In this document: positions 31,984 through 43,958 of the stretch, piece after piece
How the letters are laid out: every line of letters starts with the position of its first letter
Position numbering within the stretch: the first letter of the stretch is position 1
DNA from: Antedon mediterranea
Taxonomy: Eukaryota; Echinodermata; Crinoidea; Comatulida; Antedonidae
Assembly (NCBI RefSeq): GCF_964355755.1
Contig: NC_092676.1
Location: 14,924,288-14,988,287, forward strand
Reading direction: 5' to 3'
Length of the DNA stretch: 64,000 bases
Notes under the pieces: generated by a model
What the model was told of the DNA's origin: nothing
Database searches by the model: none
The model's input: the letters and a program-made list of their open reading frames with translations, nothing else
Position numbers and translations under genes: made by a program

Positions 31984-32830
31984 TAGGTTGTTCTATAATT
32001 TGTTCATAGGAAAGTGACATTTTAACAGAATATTGATTGAATTCAGCTAAATACTTTAACATTGATTTATATAATAAAGGCATACTACTGTAATGTGTTT
32101 CTTTATATTTTACATTTGATATATTTTCAATAACCTCTCTTGGACCTATTTTGTTAAAATACATTTTAGGTAAACACTTCCTTCCATTTTAATGTGTAAT
32201 CATTGTTTAATCTTTTAAGCCATGACATTTGTAGTGCCTTGACTTGAGATCTGGAGTCTGGAGCATTTACTCCACCACTTTTATAAATCATTGATTAATG
32301 TTAATCTTTTTATCTTTTCTGTTCTATTATTCCAAATAAAGTCGAATACAATTTTATCGACTTCATTTAAACGCATTCAGGGGTATCTATAATACTTGCG
32401 TTGTAGATTAACTTTGCTAACGTGTTTTTATTTAAAATCATAACTTTGCCAAATATCGAGAGGTTTCTTTTGTGCCATGTATCAAGCATTTTTTTAAAAG
32501 ATTGAATTTTTTCAGACCAGTTTTTAGTAAAACATATTTCTTTGTCATGGCCAACATGTATACCTAGAATCTTAAAACTACTGTACACCCAATTGATGTT
32601 GAACACATTTTTGTCCTTCTTCTGTTTTTCCAACGCCCTAACCACATGGCATTGGTTTTTTCTTTGTTTAGCTTTAGACCTGGTACTAGACCAAATTCAA
32701 CGATTTTATCAATGCTATTTTTTGGTTTTCATTTTTAGAAATAAAACTGTTAATTGTACAATTTTGACTTCAGTTGAAATAAATACTTTTCCAATTGGTA
32801 TAAGATAAATTGCCTCCCGCTAAATAAAAA
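31984..32830 (-). mobile_element. L1/Tx1-like RT, upstream half of the split copy
   Basis: Minus-strand frames encode VEFGLVPGLKLNKEKT (RT palm and thumb), FKILGIHVGHDKE, NWSEKIQSFKKMLDTWHKR, LSIFGKVMILNKNTLAKLIY and later YFNKIGPREVIENISN up to SLSYEQIIEQP. Several frameshifts are present. The order matches L1/Tx1-group ORF2 downstream of the YxDD box. The text continues at 26803 after removal of element A. The 5' end is truncated near 32830. Confidence 0.75.
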
Positions 32831-33212
32831 AAAATCAAAGAAATAATAATTGATTTCCGAAAGAATTGCACTTCACTAGCCCCGCTAAAAATTAATAAAT
32901 TGAATCGAATCGAATCTGGTGAAAGCTACACATATCTAGGTGTGAAATACTGTACTCTGCTGTTCGTTGTTAGAAATGATGGGGTACATAGAACTGTATT
33001 AAGTTTATTCTACTCATCGATTTATTTTATTTATTTATCTGGACCATATTTAATGAGGTAATCCATCCAGAAATTTCTGATAGTTGTCATATTGTCTGTA
33101 TTTTATCCTATTGTTGTCATACTGTCTGTATTTTATCCTCTTTTTATTGTAATAATAATAATAGTAGTAATAATAATACATTTATTATTTTTTATTTATA
33201 GTTAATAACAGG

Positions 33213-36200
33213 ATGAAAACCACAACAAATGATAATCCTATCGTAGCCAGTAATTCGTCGGAGTGTTCATTATACATAGAGCCTGAGTCAAAATGTGTAA
33301 AGAAATTCGCTTCAGCGCCATTTTTTACATTTTGCTTATGTTTGGTAATATTTGCCGATTCATATGCAGCGGGCACCGTAGCAAGTATGCTAACAACATT
33401 AGAACAACGTTACGAACTGATGGCCTCTGATTTAGGCTGGATTGTGAGTTCGTATAATATTGGAACATTGTCAATTATTTTGTTTGTTGTTCATATTGGC
33501 AGTCGAGACTCAAGCAACCGACCAAAATGGATTGGTATAGGATCAATAACAATGGCAGTCGGGGTGTTTGTGATGTGTCTTCCACAATTTATATTTGAAT
33601 CATACTCAACCATTAGTAACAGCAAGAATAATTCTAATATGACAACAAATAAATACCTTTGTATTGAGGAATTTGAATCATTTTGTGCAGTTGATAATGT
33701 ATCCCGTTCTTCCGATAAGAGAATTGCTTTTTATCTACTTGTAGCTGGAATGTGTATTAATGGAATTGGCATAGCCCCGGTAATGCCACTAGGGTTTTCT
33801 TACATCGACGATAGCGTACCCAAGTCAACTTCAGGTTTATATATCGGTAAGTGAGCTTATGATGTTATTATATAGGTCTACTCATTTAAAAGTGACCACT
33901 TAAGATTTTTTTTTAAATTAAATCTATTTTTATTTTGTTGGTTTTTAGGCATTGTGCAGAGTATTTATGGATTTGGAACAATATTGAGCTTTCTTCTAGG
34001 GGCAGTTTTCGTTCTGTTGTGGGTTGATTTTTATCGAATACAAACAACAGACATTGATATTAATTCGAACCACCCATCATGGGTTGGAGCATGGTGGATA
34101 GGACTTTTAATATCTGGTCTGTTGTATCTGCTTGGTTCATTTCCATTATTTCGATTTCCAAAGAAACTAGGCATTCATGTTGATAAACTACCACCGAATA
34201 CTGACCCTGAACGCGTAGTAGACGAGGATTTGGAAGTAGTAATCTTAAGAGGACATAAAATTGAAGGTAGGATTATACATTACTATATAAACAGATTCAA
34301 AGAATATACAATGATACAACTCGTATATCAGAATATAATATCGATATAAATAAAACAAACACTGATCATGCAGTGCCGATAAACTTGGACGCTCCTCCTC
34401 TTAACTAAAAAAACGAGTAAAATATTTGCACTCGCAGTTTTCTTTTCATTTAGTTTTTTTTCTATCCTACACGTTTTAAATAATAGAAATAACAGCGAGA
34501 ATAATTTTTCGATTAAAGAAACACTATACCTATGACAAAATGCAGTAAGTCAATCAAACCTCCTAACGTAAACTTAAACAAGCTGTTTTATTCATTATTC
34601 AATGTTTTTATTTTATAAATCGATTTTGATTAGATCTTGTAAATTCGATAAAACGTTTGCTCACAAATTCACCTTTCGTCGTACTTATGGCTGGTATAAC
34701 GGTTGAATATGGAATGTTTTTTGGAGAAGCTACATTCTTTCCAAAATATTTTGAGACACAGTTTGGATTGTCACCAACCAACGCAAATATACTGACAGGT
34801 AGTACTGTGTGTTTTATATAGGCCTTGGATATACACCTTTCTATAATGTTCATCACTGTGGTATTTTTCAATATGATTGATGAAAAATGCCGTTATAACA
34901 TACCTGTATCCTTATTAGCATTTGATTAATAGTTAATAGTATTAATACGTATCTCATATCTTTCTAAATTCGGCATTTCTGGTCCCATTTGAAATTTATT
35001 TGTTAGCTATCTTAATTGTCGACAACGGCGTGTTGTCATACAAGGCCACGCTTCTGTTTGGCCTACTGTCCTGTAGAGTGTCCCTTAACCAAGGGTCTAT
35101 CATTGGCCCCCTCTCATTTAATATTGTTATCAATTACCGTACCTTCCCCCTAACCGTGTTTACTTTTTGCCAATCATTTTCCTTTTCCCTTCAGTATGAT
35201 CTTGTATCTCTCTTCAGATGGACCACTACCTGGAAACTTAGTTCAAACCTTCCTAAATATTAAATGTCTATTACTAAGAAAAATTACAATCTTAATAACC
35301 ATGTTCTTGAGAGAGTTAAACTTGATAGTTGATCTTGGTATCATTATTGACTGTAATCTAAATTTCATTCCGCAATTTAATGCGGCTGTCAGTAAAAAAG
35401 CTAAGTCGTACTTGCTGGTGCTACTCCTATTAATTTATATTTTACCCTCGTTCGCCTCCATCTTCAATATTTTAGTGTTGTGTCAATCAATTTTCGTCCA
35501 CTCATTGTTCCTGTCTTCAATGAGTCCAAGATCGTTTTGTCTGTTCTACTTGTCACTGTCCCCCGTTATCTATTTCTCTCCCTTCCTTTGTTTCTCGTAG
35601 TTCTGTTGTAATTCCCGGTATAATTGTGATTTTTATCTCGTTCTCCTTTCAGGTTAAACCTGATAGATACTCGTAATTCTAAATGTAATCTTTTATCTGT
35701 TCCTTTTTTCGTGTTAAATGGGTTTATTTCTCGTATCAGTTTACTTCTTAACAAGTGTGTTGAATGGACCGTTGTTTTACACAGTTATCAATGTTTTTGT
35801 AATACGTGATGTGATATTGCTTAAAGTTTTTACTATATTTTTAATCCATTCTATTAGTGGCGGATTTTCCCGCTGTCGGATGTGACTGAAAATAAATGAA
35901 TGTATGAATGAATGAAGGAATAAACGAATAAATACATATTAGTCGAGTCAAACTGTTTCATTACCCCAAAAAAATTGCAAGAAATTACAATAAAAAATGG
36001 TCTCAAAAAACATATATCAAAAGTTTACCAAAATTGGACTACCGCAAAGGTTCAAAATTTGACGTTAAAAAAGATGGCCGCCAATTTTTGAAAATCGGTA
36101 ACCGCTTGTAGTAGACAGCTGTATTTGGTGTCAAATTGTTCAAAATATATATGTTTATGTTTATATTTAAACTTTTTGAACATTTTGTTGAAACATGACC

Positions 36201-39200
36201 AGAAATTCCATTTTGTGACCTTTGACATATATGGCATGACGTCTATATATCTACGTAACTGCAAATCACAGATACTTGATATTGGTGTCAAAATGTTCAG
36301 AACATACATATTTATATTTACCCTTTTTAAACATTTTGTTGAAACATGACCGGAAATTCCATTTTGTGACCTTTGACCCATATATGGCATAAAAAATGTT
36401 CACATCTACGTAACTAAAAATCATAGAACCTTGATATTGGTGTCAAAATGTTCAGAACATACATATTTATATTTACTGTTTTTGAAAATTTTTTTGAAAA
36501 ATAATCGAAAACACTAGGTTTTCCCTTTGACACGATGTCTATGCAGAGCCTGTAATATACATACAGGATCTGGAAGAATTGCATGTGAAAATGGATTAAA
36601 GGAATAAAAAACAATCAAATGAAAACAATGGCAAAGGAACTTGATTGTGCTACTATACAGTTTGAAAATAATGTAAAAATAATAGATGCAGGAGAAAAAT
36701 ATCACGATACACACCAAGAAATGTCAACAAAAGGAAGAATTAAAACCATCTATAGCACATTGGCCTCTGATATGATATCAATGAGTTAAAAGCTGAACAG
36801 GTACAGATTAAATCAAAGTAATTGGAAGCAATAACAAGGGAGAAGTGAAACAATGCAAACTAGCACGTTTACAAGGATTAAAGGAAGGAGGTTAAAGGGG
36901 GAAAAAGTTGTAAGAGCTGTGGTGCAGTAATGAAAACAAAATATAATGGAATTCTTCTTTGACATGCCTCAAATCTTGAGCAAGCAAACTTGAAGAAATG
37001 TCGAAGAAGTGAAAAAACAGAGTGATGAAGACATAATATGAACATGGACATTACAATGATAAAATAGTTAAATTATGGATTTATTAAACAACAACAACAA
37101 AGTATATTGTTGGAGCTAGAAATGCTATAAACTACATGTGTTTCACAACTTGGAAGCTTGGAGGCAGAGCCATTGTCAAAAATACACATGGATTAGTTGT
37201 CATCCTCGCAAGAACTGCTTGACAAATCCAATCATACATTACATCTAGATGGAACGTCTAAAAAGGAGAAAACTATGGCACAGTTGGAATTGTCACGATT
37301 CGAACATCTACCAAAAGTTATGGGAAACTGGGAACAATGATGGCAAATCAACAGATGAATTAATTATTTAATCTTTCTTTATTCTGAAATACACTTTCAA
37401 TACAATGTACTGATTTCCAAAGTGGTTCAGTTCTTAACTACATAAATGTAAACAAAATACAGTATATAAATGGATAAAAGAAAATATAAAATTAAACCTA
37501 AAATTATCAAAATCAAATTAAAACAATTAAAGTAAGCACATTTAAAGGTTAAAACATAAATAATTGAGATTTTGAAACAAGATAAAAGAAGTTTTAATCA
37601 TTGAGCATTAATTAGATTTAGTTTTGAATTAAAATTAAAGTTTTGAAATTTGTGATTTGAAAGTTGATACTGTCATATCATAAAGATCATTTTTTATTTT
37701 GTTAGGTAGAAAGTTCCATAATTTTGTAGATCTGTAATTAAAAGTTCTTTTACCTTGAGTATTATTCCATTTAGGTATTATCAAAGTGTTGTTACTTTGA
37801 CTTCGTGTACCTTTATTGTGACAATCTTCAGTAAATATAAATTGAGTTGATAAATAGGGTGGTGCATGTCCATTTAGGCACTTGAAAAGTAATATTAGAA
37901 TATGTTCATTCCATTTGTCCTTTAGTGTACTCCAACCAAGTGAGTTTAGGATATCACTAACATGAGTTTTGACATCTACAGATAATAATATTCTACCTAA
38001 TCTATTTAATAAAATTTGAAGAGAATCTGAAAAGTTTACTTTACAATTTGACCAGACACAACTACAATAATCAAATAAAGGAATAACTAGTGCATTGGCT
38101 AACATTTTCAGAGTGTTTGATGGAATAAAATATTTTATACGACGAATAACACCAATGCGTTTGGTAACTTTTGATGAAAGGCTATCAATATGATCAGCCC
38201 ATGTTAGTTGAGTGTCAAAAGTTACACCTAAATATTTAAAAGAATTTACTCTCTCAATAATATGGTTATTAAAAGAAACAGAGATATTTTTAAACTTACT
38301 ATACATGTGAGTAGTACTAAAAACCATAAGCTTTGTCTTTTTAATATTTAATGTTAGTTGGTTATCATTAAGCCATTGAGTAACTTGATTAAAATTTACA
38401 TCTATTTCAATTTGAAGCCTAAGTGGGTCAGATGAACTACATAAAAGTGTGGTATCATCAGCATACATGACACATTTACATGATAAAGAATTAGGAAGTG
38501 AGTTAACATATAAAATAAAAAGCAATGGTCCTAATATTGAACCTTGAGGAACTCCGATATTTACATTCAGTGATTCAGATTTACATGAATTAATACTAAC
38601 AATTTGAGATCTTTGACTAAGATATGATTTAAACCATTTAAGCTCGGTACTATTTATTCCAAAACCCCTTAATTTATTAAGCAATATTTGATGATTTACC
38701 GTATCAAAGGCCTTTTTTAGGTCCAGGAATATAGCAGCTGTTGAAATACCTTTATCAAAATTATTTAAAATATAGTCTGTAACATCTAAGAGAGTGGTTT
38801 GGGTAGAGTGATTTTTTCTGAAACCTGATTGAGAAGGATTTAGAAGGTCATGAGATCTTAAATAATGATATAATTGGTCATGAACAGCACGTTCTATTAT
38901 TTTTTAGACCAAAGGTAAAACAGAAATTGGTCGATAATTACTTGGATCTGATTTATCTCCTTCTTTATATATGGGCGTCACTTTTGCTTGTTTCCATTCA
39001 TATGGAAAAATTGATGTAAACAATGATATATTACAAATGTAGCAAAGTGAATCACATATTATTGGCGCTGCTAATTTTAAAAGTTTACAATTTATATTAT
39101 CAATTCCGGTGGCTTTATTACTGGAAAATTTGCATATTTCATCAAAAATATAGTCAGATGTAAGATAATCAAATTTAAATTTATCTACAAGAGTGTAATC

Positions 39201-42200
39201 TGTTGTCTTATTTATATTAGTATTTAAAAATTTACTTGCTAAAGAATTTCCTATTGACGTAAAATGAATATTTAATTCATTTGCTGTGTCCTTATCCGTA
39301 GTTGTATAATTTTCATTTTTATAAACTCTATTTACAGTTGATTTTGGTTTTGGAATTAGTTTATTTATGGTGTTCCATAGTTTTTTGGGGTTTTTAGTAT
39401 TTTCTTTGATGGTGTTAGTACAATATTTCTTTTTTAGGTTCCTGTTGAGATTGTTCACTTTGTTTCTTATTTGTTTAGCTGTGTCCCAATCTTTAGAATC
39501 ATTATTTTATGAGCCTTTTTATAATAATAATCCCTGTCTTTAGTTAATGTTGAAAGTAATCATTCACCACAACCATTATACAGGCTCTGCTGAAGAATCT
39601 ACACCGCATCCACTTTCTCTGCAAATAATTTCCGACGAAAGACAAAAACTGTGAACAAAATCTAAATACTGTACAAACCAAATATGACACAATTTAACTT
39701 CTCGCTACAAAATATGGCAACAAGAATCATAAAAACATCTGAACTCTCCATCGAAATGTAAATGTGCATCAAATATTCCCATTCCAGCTTTTTTTTTTGG
39801 AAAGTGTGTGGAGCATTTATACGAGGACGAAATTACAAAGGAGCAGAAGAGTGGTATGTCGGAACAAACAATTAACTGAACGTCCACAAACCTGACATAT
39901 AAATATTATACAAATAAAGATTCCTCTATATTAATCTGTAATCAAGTTAGGAATAATTTAGGTATTTTATATTTAACAATTTTTACAAAACACTACATAT
40001 GAAACTTCAACACGCTGTGTGTCTAAGTGCGTAAAAGCTGATAGGCTCTGCATGAAAATATCATTCGCGTAAAACATGCCTCCTGTACATGTATGTGAAA
40101 ATATTTCATGCCATAAGTATCAAAGGGCAAAACCTTATGTTTTCGGTTATTTTTGAACAAAATGATCAAAAACAGTAAATATAAATATGTATGTTATGAA
40201 CATTTTGACACCAATATCAAGGTTCTATGATTTTTAGTTACGTAGATATGAACATTTTTTTATGCCATATATGGGTCAAAGGTCAAAAAATAGAATTTCC
40301 GGTCATGTTTTAACAAAATGTTTAAAAGGGGTAAATATAAATATGTATGTTCTGAACATTTTGACACCAATATCAAGACTCTGTGATTTGCAGTTACGTA
40401 GATATATAAACGTCATGCCATATATGTCAAAGGTCACAAAATGAAATTTCCGGTCATGTTTCAACAAAATGTTCAAAAAGTGTAAATATAAACATATATA
40501 TTTTGAACAATTTGACACCAAATACAGCTGTCTACTACAAGCGGTTACCGATTTTCAAAAATTGGCGGCCATCTTTTTTAACGTCAAATTTTGAACCTTT
40601 GCGGTAGTCCGATTTTGGTAAACTTTTGATATATGCTTTTTGAGACCATTTTTTATTGTAATTCATCAAAAAACATTTTCTTGCAATTTTGTTGGGGTTA
40701 GGCCCTATATTTTCAGATTTTGACCCGACTATATAGGGCTCTATCACTTACCTTTACACTAACTGAAAAGTGATATTTACAGCCATTCTACCCTAAAACA
40801 AAGGATAATGCCTATAGTGTCAGGAGAGGTGGTACAATCCATGAAAAAAAGTTGCTGTCAGAAGATGCGATATAGGCCTAATATGACATGCTACTGTAAT
40901 ATGACCAATGATGTATCGGGTGGTGATCTTTGTAAGAATGGTTTGCAACGCGAGTCCGTGTAAATATTGGATTTGACGTTTGAAAAAAAACAACAACCTG
41001 AAGTAATTGGATGTTTTATATTCGTTGTCTTCTTTTTAACTCGGCTTTATCTCTCATTGTTTGTATAATATTCAATTACTATTTTTACATAGGTCTAGTT
41101 CCAGTGCCAGCTATTGGCATAGGCTGTATTATAGGCGGACTTTTGTTTAAGCGTTTGAATCTTAATTTAGCAGGCTCTGCATTACTTACTGCCATTCTTA
41201 GTGGGACTACACTTTTGGGACATATTATTCTATTTAATCTTGGCTGCCAGGGTCAACAAATAGTTACTAACACAAATGTGTAAGTATATTCATTCAATAT
41301 CTTTAACTTTAAAATCTGCCCTGTTTCGGAAACGAAACAAGATAGAGAAAGAGAATTAAAAGAGAGCTGACGGGCTTAATTTGAAAAACCCAAATACACG
41401 CACTTATATCATATCTTGTGAAAAATAAATTAGGCCTACATAAACATCTAATCCACAATTTATGAAATTGGGAGTACTTGGGTACCAGTAATTATAGGCT
41501 AAAATGGAGTCAAAATACGCTCAGATTCTACAAATATATTGTGTAATCTACGCTTTACTTAACCGTTATACGATCCTGTAAAATGTAATTAGACTTACAT
41601 GAAAATCTACGAATCTGAAATTATGAAAATAGGAGTGTGTTAATTTAAATAGTTATACTATATGATCGGCTGAAATGCAGTCAAAATACTTTCAGACTTG
41701 CAAAAATATTAATTAATTAACATATTAAACGTTAATTTTAATGAATAGTGATAATGCCTAGGCCTCAGTGTTACGCTGATAATCTAACACGATCTATTAT
41801 TCAGTTTAAATTAATTAGGCCTAGACCTAAGTATTCACGTGAAATAAAAAGTTTCAATCTGAATAGTTATATTATTCCAAATTGTTGGCGATTTTGGACT
41901 TCGAGTTTTTTTTCCCGTTATTTTAAACGCGATGTAAACTGTAAATATAAAATTAAATAAAGTCAGTAAACTGATAAAAATAAGTAAAGTCGGTAAACTG
42001 ATCTAGCGGATGCAACACTCGCTTGATGCTTCTGCTTATATTTTAGTTTGCCTTTCACAGAAATGGAACTAATGTGTTATGTGAAGAGTGTGATTGTAGT
42101 AATACTCAATATAATCCAGTTTGTGGTGCAGATAATATTACATACTATTCACCATGCCAAGCTGGATGTAGACAGTACAACCCTCAGGTAAAGTAATAAT

Positions 42201-43958
42201 TATTTTCTTCTTTTAACGCTTGATGAAATTCAACTTTATTTTCCTATGGCTAGGAAAAGTTTTTACTTACCACCTACCTCGCTATAACCTTGATTTAATA
42301 TGCTTCTTCCAAACGTAACAACACTCCTTCGATCAATTCATTCGAACCCGGACCTTCTGCTTGATATGCAGATGTCACCATTTCATGGTATTGTTCAAAT
42401 CTGATTGGATAGCGACTCTTTAACATTCTCGGCGTGGTAAGGCGGAACAGCACTAGTACCTTTGTTCGCACGCGCGCACTAGAAATCAAATTGATACGCC
42501 CTCATCTTTCAATATTTTGTTCACGAAGTGGGATCTCCGAAGAGATACTTTTATATATGTAAACACAACAGGCAAAGAACATTCTAAACCTCCCGGTGAT
42601 ATACTGAAAATGTATTAATTAATTTGAAACGATAAGATTAGGAAATCTGTTAGCATAAGATAAATTCAGAGTTATTTTATATCAAATGTTTATTGATTTA
42701 AGGAGAGACACATAACAATTGTATTTTAACCATAATTTGCGTATCAATAGTTCTTACTTGAAAACAGATTATCTGAAGATACCAGATATTGTTCTTGTTC
42801 TTTTTCAGGAATCCGAGTATACTGATTGTTTTTGTTTAAGTGGTAACCCAAGCAAGTGGACAGCCATTGAAGGAGTGTGCAGTGGCGCAGTGTATTGTAG
42901 TTCTCTTGTTCCATTTCTTATATGTCTGTTTTTTGTAATTTGTGTTGCCAGCATGGAAGTAGCCCCGCAACATATTCTAGCAATGAGGTTTGTTTTAAAG
43001 ACGTATTCATTCATTTCAAATGTATCTATAGTACAGAGAAAATATTGCAGACATGCTTGATAATACTATCAAAAAGAGTACATGGTTATTTCATATAATC
43101 AATAATTATATACCTTTATTTCGGTAGGCCTAACAGTATTGCTTACAATTTAAACTATAGGTAGAATAATACTTTTTATAATTAAATAAATGTTCGTTTT
43201 TATATTACAGATCTGTAGATAAAGAAGATAAAGCGATGGGATTGGGTTTTAAACATGTTGGTACAAGACTATTTGGTTAGCATTCATTAAGCTGTAATGT
43301 ATAATGTACCTGTAGTGCAAGTAATTGAAGTGGAGTTGGAGTGGAATGGCTTTGTGGTTATGATGGGTCCTGAGTTCAAAGTCAGGATTTTTTATGACAA
43401 ATCACAAATTATAACTCCACTCCCAAAGACTTGCTTATTTATTTATGTAGAGCACCTTGTGTATATGTTTCTCTCTTGTGAACAGATGCCACCTTGAAAG
43501 ACGGTGAATGAATTCGCTTATGATTATCCTTGGCAATTTACCTATATAAAAAAAAGTTCAACGACTTAATCTTACTACCCTACATCTGATATTTATGTGA
43601 GGCTTTTTGTTTTCAATGCCTAACGATAATTATTCTTGATTGTTTTAATTTTATGAATTTAGGTATGATACCGGCTCCTGTTGTGTATGGTGCTGTCATC
43701 GATATGACGTGTAAGTCATTCAGTTCAGTTTGTGATCAGACAGGAACATGTGCCCAGTATGATAACCGTTTATTTAGACAAGCATACTTTGGTGTATGCA
43801 TTGCTTTAAATGCAATATCATTTACTTTATTTGTTGTAACGTGGATGCTCCTGCGTCGTCGTATTCCAGAAACTCCAATGAATGAATCAACGAATGGGTA
43901 TACTCGCCAGTCACAGAATGGATGTGAAAGTTTTGAACTTGAGCATGTAGAGCACTGA
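33213..43958 (+). CDS. Solute carrier organic anion transporter (SLCO/OATP family), eight exons, complete
   Basis: Exons 33213-33846, 33949-34266, 34634-34798, 41093-41279, 42061-42187, 42809-42987, 43211-43275 and 43663-43958 join in frame (GT-AG) into 656 residues, typical OATP length. Early membrane segments carry PLGFSYIDD. The family signature WVGAWWIG is at about residues 256-263. A Kazal-like cysteine-rich extracellular loop sits between TM9 and TM10 (CEECDCS, NPVCGADNITYYSPCQAGC, DCFC). IPAPVVYGAVIDMTC precedes the last helix and a short cytoplasmic tail. OATPs are 12-helix plasma membrane carriers for organic anions, hormones and xenobiotics. The subfamily is not assigned. A splice acceptor at 33200 suggests an untranslated upstream exon. 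Intron 3 (6.3 kb) contains two mobile elements but the reading frame is undamaged. The intron 7 donor is a weak GTTAGC. Confidence 0.92.
34985..35935 (+). mobile_element. Decayed non-LTR RT fragment in SLCO intron 3
   Basis: Broken + strand frames show VSLNQGSIIGPLSFNIVIN (palm), YDLVSL, NNHVLERVK, LGIIIDCNLNFIPQFNAAVSKK (thumb) and a C-terminal region. The 3' end carries AATAAA-rich sequence and GAATGAATG-type tail repeats (35894-35935). It lies in the same sense as the host gene. Element B begins a few bases beyond its tail. Confidence 0.75.
35940..40731. mobile_element. 4.79 kb fold-back element with arms of about 600 bp (element B)
   Basis: The termini TAGTCGAGTCAAA (35940) and TTTTGACCCGACTA (ending 40731) are inverted. 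A TAT duplication flanks them (35937-35939 and 40732-40734). The arms (35940 to about 36552, and about 40050 to 40731) share long stretches including AAAATTGGACTACCGCAAAGG-like and GATGGCCGCCAATTTTTG blocks. Each arm also contains subrepeats of GTGTCAAAATGTTCAGAACAT. Interior sequence at 36553-37360 is degenerate and may be a relic coding region (LHLDGTSKKEK near 37235). A non-LTR RT copy is inserted in the middle. The element lies in SLCO intron 3. Confidence 0.83.
37365..39545 (-). mobile_element. Nearly intact non-LTR RT (CR1/Jockey/L2-like), one premature stop
   Basis: A single frame from 39458 to 37635 encodes about 607 residues, broken only by one TAA at 38904-38906. Motifs appear in order: KKLWNTINKLIP, ATGIDNINCKLLK, WKQAKVTPIYKEGD, NYRPISVLPLV, then after the stop KIIERAVHDQL, FLDLKKAFDTVNH, GVPQGSILGPLLFILYVNSLP, CVMYADDTTLL, the thumb LGVTFDTQLTWADHI, and a C-terminal FNYRSTKLWNFLPNKIK. 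Upstream, KDRDYYYKKAHK and KDWDTAKQIRN extend to about 39545 after one frameshift. The endonuclease is absent (5' truncation). The 3' end is near 37365. The catalytic YADD box is intact. It is inserted inside element B. Confidence 0.9.
42320..42655 (-). mobile_element. tRNA-derived SINE-like repeat, copy 2 (tandem partial units)
   Basis: 42340-42380 retains the B-box side of the tRNA-like head (GGTTCGAAT read inverted) and the TCTGCATATCAAGCAG arm. It then passes into the same upstream flank as copy 1 (CATGGTATTGTTCAAAT, GCGACTCTTTAACATTCTCG). Beyond it, 42485-42655 holds the tail and body of another unit (ACAGGCAAAGAACATTCTAAAC, GTGATATACTG, AATTTGAAACGATAAGAT). It lies in SLCO intron 5. Confidence 0.65.
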
